A stretch of DNA of 64,000 bases from the NCBI RefSeq assembly GCF_003058195.1, contig NZ_QBUH01000006.1, positions 186,001 through 250,000 on the forward strand, in the 5' to 3' direction. The notes under the pieces were generated by a model. It worked only from the letters and a program-made list of their open reading frames with translations. It made no database searches and was not told the DNA's origin. The DNA is from Elizabethkingia sp. YR214 (lineage in GTDB: Bacteria > Bacteroidota > Bacteroidia > Flavobacteriales > Weeksellaceae). The translations under genes were made by a program, and so were the position numbers. Positions 55,328 to 63,396 of the stretch are shown here, piece after piece; the stretch's first letter is position 1, and the number at the start of each line of letters is the position of its first letter.

Positions 55328-56391
55328 ATCGTATAATTTTCAAGTGTCTGATGTAATGAATCACGATGTTTGTAAATATCTTCCAATGATTCCAAAAGAA
55401 TTCTTTCTCCGGAATCTTTACCATTGTGGAAAAGTTCGATCTGCTTTCTGGATGTTCCAAAATGAAAACGACAAACAGGTTTTCGGTTATTGTCATCCAG
55501 TAAAACACCAAAATAAGATTGGGTATCTCTGTGGGCAATTCTTTCCGCTGGGATTTTTTCTCTCAGAATAGCTTTTACAATTTGAAAAGCCTCCAGCTCT
55601 TCTTCTGTAGTTACAATTTTAGAAGTTTCACTATGCTCATCAACAGCAACAGGTTTCGGAGTATTAGTATCGAGTGTTTCATTAATCACTAAAGCCGATT
55701 TCAGACGGGAACTGATAGATTCCGTGATAGAAATACTCAGTGCCCTTTTGGTATATTCTTTAAAAGATTGCATCCGACTTGCAGTAAGTGGCCGTTCAAA
55801 AAATTTATTTACTAACAAACGCACCAGATCATCAGAAGGGTTTTCTATTTCCTTCTCGAATTCTTTTCTAATAGCTCTTATATACTTCAGTGCCTCGGCA
55901 GAATCCAAGATAGATACCTCATTATAATTTTGCTTGGTAAAACTTTCCAGCACTTTTATAGCACTATCTTTTAAGTCTTCCAAATTAACCGTCAGGAATG
56001 GTTTATCATCCATAATATTCGGTTTTTCCAGATCTGCATAAAAGTTATATACAATACCATTCGTCAACACACCAAATCTGGCTTTAGAAACATGATAATA
56101 TCTGTGAAGCTGCGAATTATGAGCATCAGCATTTTCTTTCCAGTTTTTGCATTCTATAATCAGAATAGGTTCCTGATTGTTTTTAATCAGATAATCTACC
56201 TTCTCTCCTTTCTTAGTTCCAATATCCGCAATATATTCCGGAATTACTTCTGTAGGGTTGAAAATATCATAACCCAACATCTGGATAAAAGGCATTACAA
56301 AAGCATTCTTTGTTGCTTCTTCGGTTTGTACCTGCTCTTTTATTCCATGAATTCTCTGGGTTAACTGCTCTAGTTTTAATTTGAGTTCCAT
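55324..56391 (-). CDS. HsdR N-terminal-like (PD-(D/E)XK) nuclease-domain protein
   Basis: A 355-aa protein whose N-terminal half resembles the HsdR_N/PD-(D/E)XK nuclease fold: EATKNAFVMPFIQMLGYDIFNP, then KVDYLIK and ILIIECKNW, the D...E-x-K active-site pattern (about residues 60-78). The C-terminal half (about 200-355) contains helices and a beta-rich domain (ILLDD..PVCRFHFGTSRKQIELF). It lacks the helicase and specificity subunits of a type I restriction system. It is second in the operon, 11 bp after YegP. A role in DNA or RNA defence is possible. Confidence 0.78.
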   Translation of the reverse strand: MELKLKLEQLTQRIHGIKEQVQTEEATKNAFVMPFIQMLGYDIFNPTEVIPEYIADIGTKKGEKVDYLIKNNQEPILIIECKNWKENADAHNSQLHRYYHVSKARFGVLTNGIVYNFYADLEKPNIMDDKPFLTVNLEDLKDSAIKVLESFTKQNYNEVSILDSAEALKYIRAIRKEFEKEIENPSDDLVRLLVNKFFERPLTASRMQSFKEYTKRALSISITESISSRLKSALVINETLDTNTPKPVAVDEHSETSKIVTTEEELEAFQIVKAILREKIPAERIAHRDTQSYFGVLLDDNNRKPVCRFHFGTSRKQIELFHNGKDSGERILLESLEDIYKHRDSLHQTLENYTI

Positions 56392-56402
56392 TACTACTGG
56401 TA

Positions 56403-56735
56403 TTAAATAGTTTCATCTACAACTTCAGCATCCGGAGCATTGTTCTTTACCGATGCTATTCCGTTTTCCATAGAGCTTTTTGTCGCGTAATACTGGCTCA
56501 TTCCGATAATCTCACCATTACCTGCTTTTAGTACAAAATAGTCTTTATCATTTTTAGCCACTCTTCTGTCATATTTGGAATCGTCCTGAGAATTAACCTT
56601 CACAGATGCTATTCCTTTATGACAAGATGCTTTCTGATTATAACCTTCGCTGGTTAAAATAGTCTCGCCATTCCCTGCCTTCAGATTGAACTGATATTCG
56701 CCGTTTACCCTTTTGGTAATTACAAATTTTCCCAT
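56403..56735 (-). CDS. YegP-family protein, first gene of a seven-gene operon
   Basis: From the ATG at 56735 (MGKFVITKR) the protein is 110 aa with two DUF1508 repeats (GEYQFNLKAGNGETILTSEGY and DYFVLKAGNGEIIGMSQYY). It closely parallels the YegP-like gene at 23055-23387. The frame continues to 56783, but those residues run through the promoter. The -7 box TACTTTTG (56764-56771, minus) and the palindrome TACGGAAAACCGTA lie upstream. As the first gene it may be a stress marker for the following nuclease/TerB/vWA genes. Confidence 0.88.
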   Translation of the reverse strand: MGKFVITKRVNGEYQFNLKAGNGETILTSEGYNQKASCHKGIASVKVNSQDDSKYDRRVAKNDKDYFVLKAGNGEIIGMSQYYATKSSMENGIASVKNNAPDAEVVDETI

Positions 56736-56763
56736 AGTGTTATTTTTAATTGGTTTAACACTC

Positions 56764-56807
56764 CAAAAGTAGATAGCCGGCAAAAGCTTTCCTTACGGAA
56801 AACCGTA
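56764..56807 (-). promoter_or_regulatory. Activator-type palindrome and -7 box of the YegP operon
   Basis: The palindrome TACGGAAAACCGTA (56794-56807) lies 22 bp upstream of a -7 box TACTTTTG (56771-56764 read leftward). There is no TTTG -33 element. Palindrome, spacing and weak -33 indicate a class-II activator site. The same palindrome with the same 22-bp spacing occurs before the gene at 59907. Confidence 0.72.
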
Positions 56808-56815
56808 AAATGAAA

Positions 56816-56844
56816 AAACCTTTCAAATCATCTTTGAAAGGTTT
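56816..56844. terminator. Terminator of the response-regulator gene
   Basis: A perfect 12-bp stem AAACCTTTCAAA/TTTGAAAGGTTT with a five-base loop lies 49 bp after the response-regulator stop. Confidence 0.88.
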
Positions 56845-56893
56845 ATAATAAATCAGTTTTCTAATTTCCCACTTCTAATTTCTAACTTCGTAC

Positions 56894-57559
56894 TTATATC
56901 AACCCCATATCTTTGAAAATAGCAACTACTTGTTCGGTTGTATTTACATTTAAGGATTCTTTCAGACCGTTTAGCCTTTTTTCCACGCTGCTTAAACTGG
57001 AAGGACGGACTCCACTATCTTTAAGATGATCCGATATCGCTTGCTGCCGCATTCCCTGACAAAGTAAATCCACCAAAGTAATATCATATGAAGTAAACTC
57101 ATATGAGTTTTTATCTTTTATAGACTTTTTAAGATTCAACGAAATGTGCTTCTCGTTATTATAAACAGCTTTTATGGCTTTCTTCAGTTCCTTTGTATCT
57201 TCTCTGCCTTTGGACACATAGCCATTGATTTCATATTTACGGAAAAGGTCATCTATTATATTCGGTTTTTTCTCTATTGAGAAAACAATAATCTTTATAT
57301 TGGGTTGTATCTTTTTCACAGCCTCGATAAGCTCAGCACCACTTTTAATATTTTGTTCCCGATGATCCTCATCAAAAGACAAATCAGTGATTAACAGCTC
57401 GAAAGGCTGTTTTTCATGCATTGCCATTTGTACACGTTGCAATGCATCATCACAATAATAAACATATCTGGGTTGTTCTGTTTTCAGGTCTTCCAATGCT
57501 TTCTCTACAGAAATATTGGAACTTTCATAATCTTCAGCAACAAGGATTTTTTTAAACAT
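56894..57559 (-). CDS. Response regulator with LuxR-type output domain
   Basis: A 221-aa protein: receiver domain (1 to about 125) with the acidic pair ED (9-10), phosphoacceptor D59 in LLITDLSFDED and the conserved lysine in VSKGRED, then a helical DNA-binding domain (about 150-221) of LuxR/NarL appearance (DLLCQGMRQQAISDHLKDSGVRPSSLSSVEKRLNGLK). It lies 15 bp behind the TPR histidine kinase and forms a two-component system with it. It is the best candidate to bind the TACGGAAAACCGTA palindromes nearby (inference). Confidence 0.88.
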   Translation of the reverse strand: MFKKILVAEDYESSNISVEKALEDLKTEQPRYVYYCDDALQRVQMAMHEKQPFELLITDLSFDEDHREQNIKSGAELIEAVKKIQPNIKIIVFSIEKKPNIIDDLFRKYEINGYVSKGREDTKELKKAIKAVYNNEKHISLNLKKSIKDKNSYEFTSYDITLVDLLCQGMRQQAISDHLKDSGVRPSSLSSVEKRLNGLKESLNVNTTEQVVAIFKDMGLI

Positions 57560-57574
57560 CTTGAATTGGTATTT

Positions 57575-59242
57575 TTATTGAACAGAAAATTTTAGCTCAG
57601 CTTTAAAGCCTTCACTACTTATTGCGTCAAAAGTAATAGTCCCGCCGATAGCTTCCATACGGTTTCCCGTATTTTTAATTCCATTTTTCGGAGAGAAGGT
57701 TTCACTGCCAACACCATTATCCATATAACGGATAGTGATTTCCTGATTAATTCGGCTCATTTTGATAACAACACGGGTTGCCTTGCTATGCTTTTTCATA
57801 TTAGTCATAAGCTCTTGTAATACATTGAACACCTCTGACTGAATATCTTTATTAAAAGTATCCCATCCTATTTCCGGTATTCCGACCTTAACAAGCTGTA
57901 CATCATCCTGTGAGGAATAAGATTCCAACATTTCTACTAAATGTTTTTCATCTGTAGGTTCGTGGTCGTATGAAATATCCCGAGAGATTTCATAAATATT
58001 TTCCAGTCTATCCAATAGCACTTCTTTTTCTATCTCCGGTGTGTTTTCTACCTCCGACATTACTCTATACACCTTGTTAGCAACTTTATCATGTACTTTT
58101 TTAGAATACCTCAGCTCCGTATTTTTGACTTCCAGTTCTTTTTCTTTTTCTAGTCTTTTTCTTCTTCTCTTATACCAGAACCCAGTCCCAATCAATATCA
58201 GTCCTAAAGCTCCTAACCCTGCATACTGTTTTAATATCTGATTTTGTTTTTTCACATTATCTGCCTGGGCCTTTTGAAAATTAGCTTTATTTTTTTCCGT
58301 TTCGTAACGGATCAAGGCAAACTGATTTTTAGCCTTACTTCTGGCGGTCTGCAAACTGTCATTTAGCTTCTGATAGGTTAAAAAGTATTGTTTAGATTTC
58401 TCCGGATTTTCAAGAACAATTAATTTCTGAAGTGCTTCGATTTGATCATCAGGGCTTTTAAGTGTTTTAGCTACACTGTACATTTTTGTTGCATAGATTA
58501 GTGCAGAGTCGGTTTTTTTTTGAGTATAATAATCAGCCAGATGCGCATAACTTGAATTTTGCCCCCAAAGATCTTTTTCCTTCAATCTCATATCCATAGC
58601 TTCTTTCAACTCTGGAATAGGATTATAATTAGGATTTTGGAGCCATCTCATTTTAGCCTGATTGGTTAATGCTCTGGAATACTCTTTATTGTTTTTATTA
58701 TCTTTTTTAAATATCTGATTATATATCTTTAAAGCTTCTTTATATTTTTTTTGCTCTCCATAAGCATATGCTATATTATTTAGATACACTTGTTTATTAG
58801 TATCTTCTAATGAAAATTTCATGGCAAGATTATAAAATTCAATAGCTTTATTATAATTTTCAAGATTCCTGTTAATAATCCCCAGATTATTATAATTAGA
58901 AGATATATCAAAAAAATCTTCTTTATCTTTTTCATTAAGATATTTAATTGCAGACAATGCAGTTTCTTGTGCTCCGTAAAAATCACCACTTTCATACTGT
59001 ATAATACCCATATTAACTAAACAATTTCCCGCAAGTGAGTAGTCTCTTTTATTCTGGATAAAAATTTCTTTTGCTTTGTTAAAATATACAAAAGCACTAT
59101 CTTTTTGAGAAGTTTCTAAAAATTCATAAGCTTTATCATAATATCCTCTATTAACTTTTACATTTTCTTTCGTATTAGTACAGGATAATATTATTAGAAA
59201 TAAGAATAAAATGGTAGAATTTTTCAATACGTTTTTTCTCAA
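57575..59242 (-). CDS. TPR-containing HisKA_3-type sensor histidine kinase
   Basis: A 555-aa protein. The N-terminus ends in a lipobox-like ILSC (C21). Residues about 30-330 hold tetratricopeptide repeats (SGDFYGAQETALSAIKYL, ENYNKAIEFYNLAMKFS, KKYKEALKIYNQIF). One transmembrane helix follows (about 338-356), then a HisKA_3 dimer helix with the phosphoacceptor H in SKKVHDKVANKVYRVM (about residue 384) and an HATPase domain (ELMTNMKKHSKATRV, DNGVG, GIKNTGNRMEAIGG). The TPR domain is outside the cytoplasm and probably senses a protein partner. Confidence 0.9.
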   Translation of the reverse strand: MRKNVLKNSTILFLFLIILSCTNTKENVKVNRGYYDKAYEFLETSQKDSAFVYFNKAKEIFIQNKRDYSLAGNCLVNMGIIQYESGDFYGAQETALSAIKYLNEKDKEDFFDISSNYNNLGIINRNLENYNKAIEFYNLAMKFSLEDTNKQVYLNNIAYAYGEQKKYKEALKIYNQIFKKDNKNNKEYSRALTNQAKMRWLQNPNYNPIPELKEAMDMRLKEKDLWGQNSSYAHLADYYTQKKTDSALIYATKMYSVAKTLKSPDDQIEALQKLIVLENPEKSKQYFLTYQKLNDSLQTARSKAKNQFALIRYETEKNKANFQKAQADNVKKQNQILKQYAGLGALGLILIGTGFWYKRRRKRLEKEKELEVKNTELRYSKKVHDKVANKVYRVMSEVENTPEIEKEVLLDRLENIYEISRDISYDHEPTDEKHLVEMLESYSSQDDVQLVKVGIPEIGWDTFNKDIQSEVFNVLQELMTNMKKHSKATRVVIKMSRINQEITIRYMDNGVGSETFSPKNGIKNTGNRMEAIGGTITFDAISSEGFKAELKFSVQ

Positions 59243-59299
59243 AAATAATAAAAAAAGCTATACCAAAGCGTAAATACCAGCATTGTTAAATTTATACAG

Positions 59300-59333
59300 A
59301 AAAAGTCAGAAATTATAAATTATCTGACTTTTT
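59300..59333. terminator. Terminator between the 56-aa gene and the kinase gene
   Basis: AAAAAGTCAGA (59300-59310) pairs with TCTGACTTTTT (59323-59333). The loop AATTATAAATTA is itself palindromic. It lies 31 bp after the 56-aa gene's stop. Confidence 0.85.
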
Positions 59334-59363
59334 CATAGTTCTAAAATTCAATTATAAGTTAAA

Positions 59364-59534
59364 CTATTTTTTAGGTGGTGGTGTTTGTCCCTCATCTCCT
59401 CCAGTATCTCCCCCCGGATCTGTTTGGTCTCCATCTGCTCCATAAGCAGAAATAGTAGTTGGGTAGTTTACTGGTGCAGGTGTATTATTGTTTGGAAATG
59501 CTAATCCTAATAGCATTAATATAAGCTGTAACAT
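59364..59534 (-). CDS. 56-aa secreted Pro/Gly/Asp-rich peptide
   Basis: The frame from ATG 59534 to the TAG at 59364-59366 has a hydrophobic leader (MLQLILMLLGLAFPNNN) followed by a low-complexity tail with GDQTDPGGDTGGDEGQ and a terminal TPPPKK. It is short but has a terminator immediately downstream, and the leader-plus-repetitive-tail design looks real. It may be a small secreted or membrane peptide near the TPR kinase; a signal-peptide ligand is conceivable but speculative. Confidence 0.5.
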   Translation of the reverse strand: MLQLILMLLGLAFPNNNTPAPVNYPTTISAYGADGDQTDPGGDTGGDEGQTPPPKK

Positions 59535-59572
59535 TGTTTCAAAAATTTAAAATTTGCATAGTTTTTCTTCCT

Positions 59573-59699
59573 CTCGTGATTTACCACGAGCTGTACACAT
59601 TGTTTAAAAAAGAAGCGCTTCTTAAATTTTTGGGAAGTGGGCTTTCAAAAACGGAGGAGCAAATTCTGCTTCCCAACCCAGAGATTTACACTCCGTTTT
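59573..59699. other. Highly structured intergenic segment
   Basis: Four inverted repeats are packed into 127 bp: CTCGTG/CACGAG (59573-59590), the 12-bp palindrome AGAAGCGCTTCT (59611-59622), TTGGGAAG/CTTCCCAA (59630-59637 with 59669-59676) and AAAACGGAG/CTCCGTTTT (about 59648-59656 with 59691-59699). The last two are interleaved, the arrangement of an H-type pseudoknot. It may be an untranslated RNA structure or a leader element; no known RNA family was recognised. Confidence 0.4.
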
Positions 59700-59844
59700 A
59701 TCCGGCCATTTTAAAAATCAGTTTTGTACTTTGGTTTTTATAAGTTTTGTTTCTCACTGATTTCTATGGCAAAGTAAAAGCAAAGCACAAGGCAAGGGTT
59801 AGAAAGTTCTTGGAAAGTTTTTGGAAAGTTTTTCAGCTATTTTG

Positions 59845-59887
59845 TACGGAAAACCGTATTTTTTTTAACAACGGATATTCTATTTTG
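59845..59887 (+). promoter_or_regulatory. Second TACGG-N4-CCGTA palindrome with -7 box
   Basis: TACGGAAAACCGTA (59845-59858) is followed after 22 bp by TATTTTG (59881-59887), a one-base-short variant of TAnnTTTG, 19 bp before the gene at 59907. The spacing equals that before the YegP operon. A preceding direct repeat GGAAAGTTTTT is present in two copies (about 59811-59832). Confidence 0.68.
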
Positions 59888-59906
59888 CCAGTAAAATTTT
59901 AGAAGT

Positions 59907-60716
59907 ATGGCGAAATTTTTAGCCCAAAAGAAAAAATTGCTTGAAGATATCTACGAAAAGGCTTCTAGTGAGACAACAGAAATTTCATTTAGTGGCATTA
60001 CTAAGTATCTTGAAAGAACATTTAAAGATGATTATAAAATTCAGTTGAGTTATAAAGCTTTTGAAAACTATTATAAGGCAATAGTAAAGGAAGAAAATGG
60101 AGATTATAATATAAAGACCAATATATTAGATGACCTGAGTAAATATCTCGGATATAATACTTTTAAAGAGTATTGTTCAGAATGGAGAACTATTGAATAT
60201 TCAATAAATCATACAATCTCTAAAATAGTTATTAACATTGTAAATAAGCCTCTTTTAACCCTCCCTGATTTTTTTCAAAAGAAAAGTAATATGGGAATTA
60301 TAGGAATTATTCTTTTACTTGGAACCTTTATTGGTGGTGTTGGTTTTATTCGACAGAAAAGTGGCCTACTTAGGAATGAATCTATAACTGATAGTATTAT
60401 ACATCTCATAGGAGGGGTCGAACCTAAAAAAGAATGCATGTATTGGAATGACAGCACGTACACTGCTACTGTATGTGAAGACAAGAACCCACACCGTCTC
60501 ATTATTCCTATAGATTCTACAGAGCTCAACTATTTTAAAAAAATTACCAGACCGGATACTTTGACAATAGAAAATGCATTAGATAAAATATGGTATTCTA
60601 AACGCTGGAACCACGTAGATTTCTTTACTACCATCAACAGAAAAGGGACCAACCCCAAGAACGGAGCGACACTACGACCGGTTACTGAAACTATTATTGA
60701 GAAATATGCACGTTAA
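59907..60716 (+). CDS. Hypothetical protein with one membrane segment
   Basis: A 269-aa protein. Residues 1-100 are soluble and helical (KKKLLEDIYEKASSETTEISFSGITKYLERTF), then a single hydrophobic helix (about 129-148; MGIIGIILLLGTFIGGVGFI) and an extracytoplasmic C-terminus. No family was recognised, although the N-terminal region resembles helical regulatory domains of Bacteroidota. It shares the palindrome-controlled promoter type with the YegP operon and may belong to the same stress response. Confidence 0.6.
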   Translation: MAKFLAQKKKLLEDIYEKASSETTEISFSGITKYLERTFKDDYKIQLSYKAFENYYKAIVKEENGDYNIKTNILDDLSKYLGYNTFKEYCSEWRTIEYSINHTISKIVINIVNKPLLTLPDFFQKKSNMGIIGIILLLGTFIGGVGFIRQKSGLLRNESITDSIIHLIGGVEPKKECMYWNDSTYTATVCEDKNPHRLIIPIDSTELNYFKKITRPDTLTIENALDKIWYSKRWNHVDFFTTINRKGTNPKNGATLRPVTETIIEKYAR

Positions 60717-60817
60717 AGAATAGTAGTCAAAACATAAATATTACAATCTAATAATCAATAATTTACTAAATTAACAGAACTTAAAATTCTATGCCTGCAA
60801 AAGGAAAAGATTTATTG

Positions 60818-60825
60818 TATATTTG
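60818..60825 (+). promoter_or_regulatory. -7 box of the PhyH gene
   Basis: TATATTTG matches TAnnTTTG exactly and lies 48 bp before the ATG at 60874. It overlaps the upstream in-frame TTG at 60823, excluding that codon as start. Confidence 0.6.
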
Positions 60826-60873
60826 AAAGAGGTTAGGTTTTTGTATAACCTTATTCAAAATCACGACATCACA

Positions 60874-61620
60874 ATGCAGCATAACGACTATAATGATTCC
60901 GGCTATATTCACTTTGAAAATTTTTTTGCAGAGACCAAACTGCAGGAGACAGAACGTATCCTTAAAAAATTTCATAAAAGTTGGCTGGCTGTCAATGCAG
61001 AAGGTTATAAAAATGGCTCTATCAATAGCCATAGTATAACATCCGGTGAGTTTATTAACGAACAGGAGCGGCTTACAATATTTCGTTTTATAACTCAGGA
61101 AAAAATAAAAAACATTGTTAGTTCTATTTTTCCGGCTAAAGCTGTATTCCTGAATACTCAGCTATTTTTTGATCCGTTCAATCCGCTGCAGCAAAATTAC
61201 TGGCACCGCGACATTCAGTATACGGGACTTAGCATTGATGATCAAAAAGAAGCTATCCAACACCAAAACGTTGTACATTTCAGAATTCCATTCAAACCTG
61301 AATTAGGTATTGAACTCGTTCCGGGAACTCATAAAAACTGGGATCTGCCGGAAGAATCAGAAACCAGATTATCTTTGAACGGCCGAAAACCGGGCGATGG
61401 CTTGGAAAGAGGAAAAGTTATAAGCCTGGACCGCGGGGACTTGTTAGTATTTTCTGCAAATATGATTCATAGAGGATTGTACGGTAGAAACCGTTTTTCT
61501 TTTGATATTATTTTTTGTGATGACACACCTGATTTTAAAGAGTTCATAGATCCTAAGAACCAACCTACTCCACAGGAATTGGAAGTACTGGACCGTCAGC
61601 TATTTCTGAATAATTCCTGA
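60874..61620 (+). CDS. Phytanoyl-CoA dioxygenase (PhyH) family protein
   Basis: A 248-aa Fe(II)/2-oxoglutarate dioxygenase-like protein. The 2-His-1-carboxylate site is seen as WHRDIQY (H-x-D, about residues 111-113) and the second histidine in IHRGLYGRNRF; the arginine near it is the usual 2-oxoglutarate anchor. The ATG at 60874 (MQHNDYNDSG) is chosen because the -7 box covers the upstream TTG. Substrate unknown; hydroxylation of a small molecule or lipid is expected. Monocistronic. Confidence 0.85.
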   Translation: MQHNDYNDSGYIHFENFFAETKLQETERILKKFHKSWLAVNAEGYKNGSINSHSITSGEFINEQERLTIFRFITQEKIKNIVSSIFPAKAVFLNTQLFFDPFNPLQQNYWHRDIQYTGLSIDDQKEAIQHQNVVHFRIPFKPELGIELVPGTHKNWDLPEESETRLSLNGRKPGDGLERGKVISLDRGDLLVFSANMIHRGLYGRNRFSFDIIFCDDTPDFKEFIDPKNQPTPQELEVLDRQLFLNNS

Positions 61621-61756
61621 ATTGTTTTTAATAATATTACAAACCTTTAGTATGAAGTCTTTGTAAATATTAATCGTGTAAAAACGGCATTACTTATTTC
61701 CTGTTAATTAACAATAAGTTCTAAGAAAGTAACATTAACGATAATATTTTAAAATT

Positions 61757-62572
61757 ATGAATCAACTAATAAACGATTCAACAAATACTAATGACATTAA
61801 AGCAGTTTTCTTCGATATTGACGGGACCCTGCTAAGCTTTAAAACGCACAAAGTTTCGGCTTCCACAGAAGAAGCCATCCAAATTTTGAAAGAAAAAGGC
61901 ATTCATGTTTTTGTTTCTACCGGGCGTTCTTATAACGATATTGGACACATCAGATATCTGGATTTCGATGGTTTTATTACCTATAATGGAGGCTATTGTA
62001 TTACCAAAGAAGGCGAAGTATTGTTTAAAAAATGCATTAATCCCAATGATGTAAAAGCATTACTGGATTATGCAGACAACAATCCTTTAAGCTTTTCTCT
62101 GATGTCGGAACACGGTAATTTCATTCATGATGTAACTCCGGAAATAGCCGGTATGTATGCACACCTCAACCTTCCAATACCACCGTTGGTAGATATGTCT
62201 AACACGGACATTGAAAATGTACTTCAGGGTAATATTTTCATTTCATCTGAAGAAGAGCCCGCGTTTATGGCTCAGGTAATGCCGGACTCAATTGCTTCCA
62301 GATGGTCTCCCCTATTTGCAGACGTTAATCCTAGTGGACAAAGCAAGCAAGTTGGTATAGAAGTATTTTGTAAACATTACGGAATAAACGTTTCCCAAAC
62401 GATGGCATTTGGTGATGGAGGAAATGACATTACTATGCTGAAGCATGTTGCCCTGGGAGTTGCTATGGGAAATGCCAATCCGGAGGTAAAAGAGATTGCA
62501 GATTATATAACAGATGATGTTGATAATGACGGTATCCTGAAAGCACTAAAACACTTTGGAATTATAGATTAA
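61757..62572 (+). CDS. Cof-type HAD phosphatase
   Basis: A 271-aa HAD-superfamily hydrolase of the Cof/YidA type (C2b cap). Motif I is FFDIDGTLL (about residues 18-26), motif II STGRS, and motif IV GDGGNDITML with the nearby AMGNANPEVK. It likely dephosphorylates sugar phosphates, nucleotides or cofactors such as PLP or FMN in the cytoplasm. A terminator follows 49 bp downstream. Confidence 0.92.
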   Translation: MNQLINDSTNTNDIKAVFFDIDGTLLSFKTHKVSASTEEAIQILKEKGIHVFVSTGRSYNDIGHIRYLDFDGFITYNGGYCITKEGEVLFKKCINPNDVKALLDYADNNPLSFSLMSEHGNFIHDVTPEIAGMYAHLNLPIPPLVDMSNTDIENVLQGNIFISSEEEPAFMAQVMPDSIASRWSPLFADVNPSGQSKQVGIEVFCKHYGINVSQTMAFGDGGNDITMLKHVALGVAMGNANPEVKEIADYITDDVDNDGILKALKHFGIID

Positions 62573-62621
62573 GAAAAAAACGTCTTTCAGCCACGTTTTA
62601 GAAGAAAAAATAAAGAGGATT

Positions 62622-62667
62622 AACCGGGAGAAAAATGATTATTCATTTCTTTCCCGGTTATTTTTTT
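62622..62667 (+). terminator. Terminator of the HAD phosphatase gene
   Basis: AACCGGGA (62622-62629) pairs with TCCCGGTT (62652-62659) across a 22-base loop, followed by a run of seven T. Confidence 0.8.
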
Positions 62668-62797
62668 GATTAATTGTATTTCCGACAGGATATAATGTAT
62701 AAAATACAGGATGAATTTCACAAAAAAAAATCCGTTCCAAAAGCCCTCTAATTCTTTATTTCTTTGTATGTTAGTTCCATCTAAACAATACAAAAAA

Positions 62798-63376
62798 ATG
62801 ACTCCGGACGTAAAGATTACTAACACCGAGATTTTATCTGATAATTGGTATGTACTAAGAAAAGTAACCTTTGAATACACCAAAGAAGATGGCAGCATCC
62901 AAACCCAAAGCAGAGAAGCCTATGACAGAGGTAATGGTGCAACTATCCTCCTCTATAATAAAGATACCAGAACTGTTGTTCTGACAAGACAATTCAGACT
63001 GCCTACTTACCTCAATGGAAATAAAACCGGTATGCTCATTGAAACCTGCGCCGGACTTTTAGATCAGGATAATCCTGAAGACTGTATCCGCAGAGAAACA
63101 GAAGAAGAAACTGGCTACAAAGTAAAAGATGTACGCAAAGTTTTTGAAGCCTATATGTCACCAGGATCAGTGACTGAGATTCTGTATTTTTTTATTGCTG
63201 AATATTCAAAAGACATGAAAGTTGCCGAAGGTGGTGGCCTGGAAGAAGAGGAAGAAAATATTGAAGTACTGGAAATAGATATTGACCAAGCAATGGACAT
63301 GATAACAACAGGGGAAATAAAGGATGCTAAAACCATCATGCTGCTTCAGTACATTAGACTTCAACAGATATTATAA
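62798..63376 (+). CDS. Nudix hydrolase, NudK/GDP-mannose-pyrophosphatase-like
   Basis: A 192-aa Nudix protein from the ATG at 62798 (MTPDVKITN); an upstream start at 62711 would add 29 unlikely residues. The Nudix box reads [22 protein letters not shown] (about residues 85-106; the REtxEEtG core is intact), preceded by [12 protein letters not shown], as in NudK and ADP-ribose pyrophosphatases. It probably hydrolyses a nucleoside diphosphate sugar; GDP-mannose is the closest match by pattern. Confidence 0.88.
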   Translation: MTPDVKITNTEILSDNWYVLRKVTFEYTKEDGSIQTQSREAYDRGNGATILLYNKDTRTVVLTRQFRLPTYLNGNKTGMLIETCAGLLDQDNPEDCIRRETEEETGYKVKDVRKVFEAYMSPGSVTEILYFFIAEYSKDMKVAEGGGLEEEEENIEVLEIDIDQAMDMITTGEIKDAKTIMLLQYIRLQQIL

Positions 63377-63396
63377 TCTAACCACTATTATCACCC

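Noticed and set aside
59534-59743. 69-aa plus-strand frame
   Set aside because: It overlaps a dense cluster of inverted repeats, shows no family resemblance, and its start coincides only with the opposite-strand 56-aa gene.
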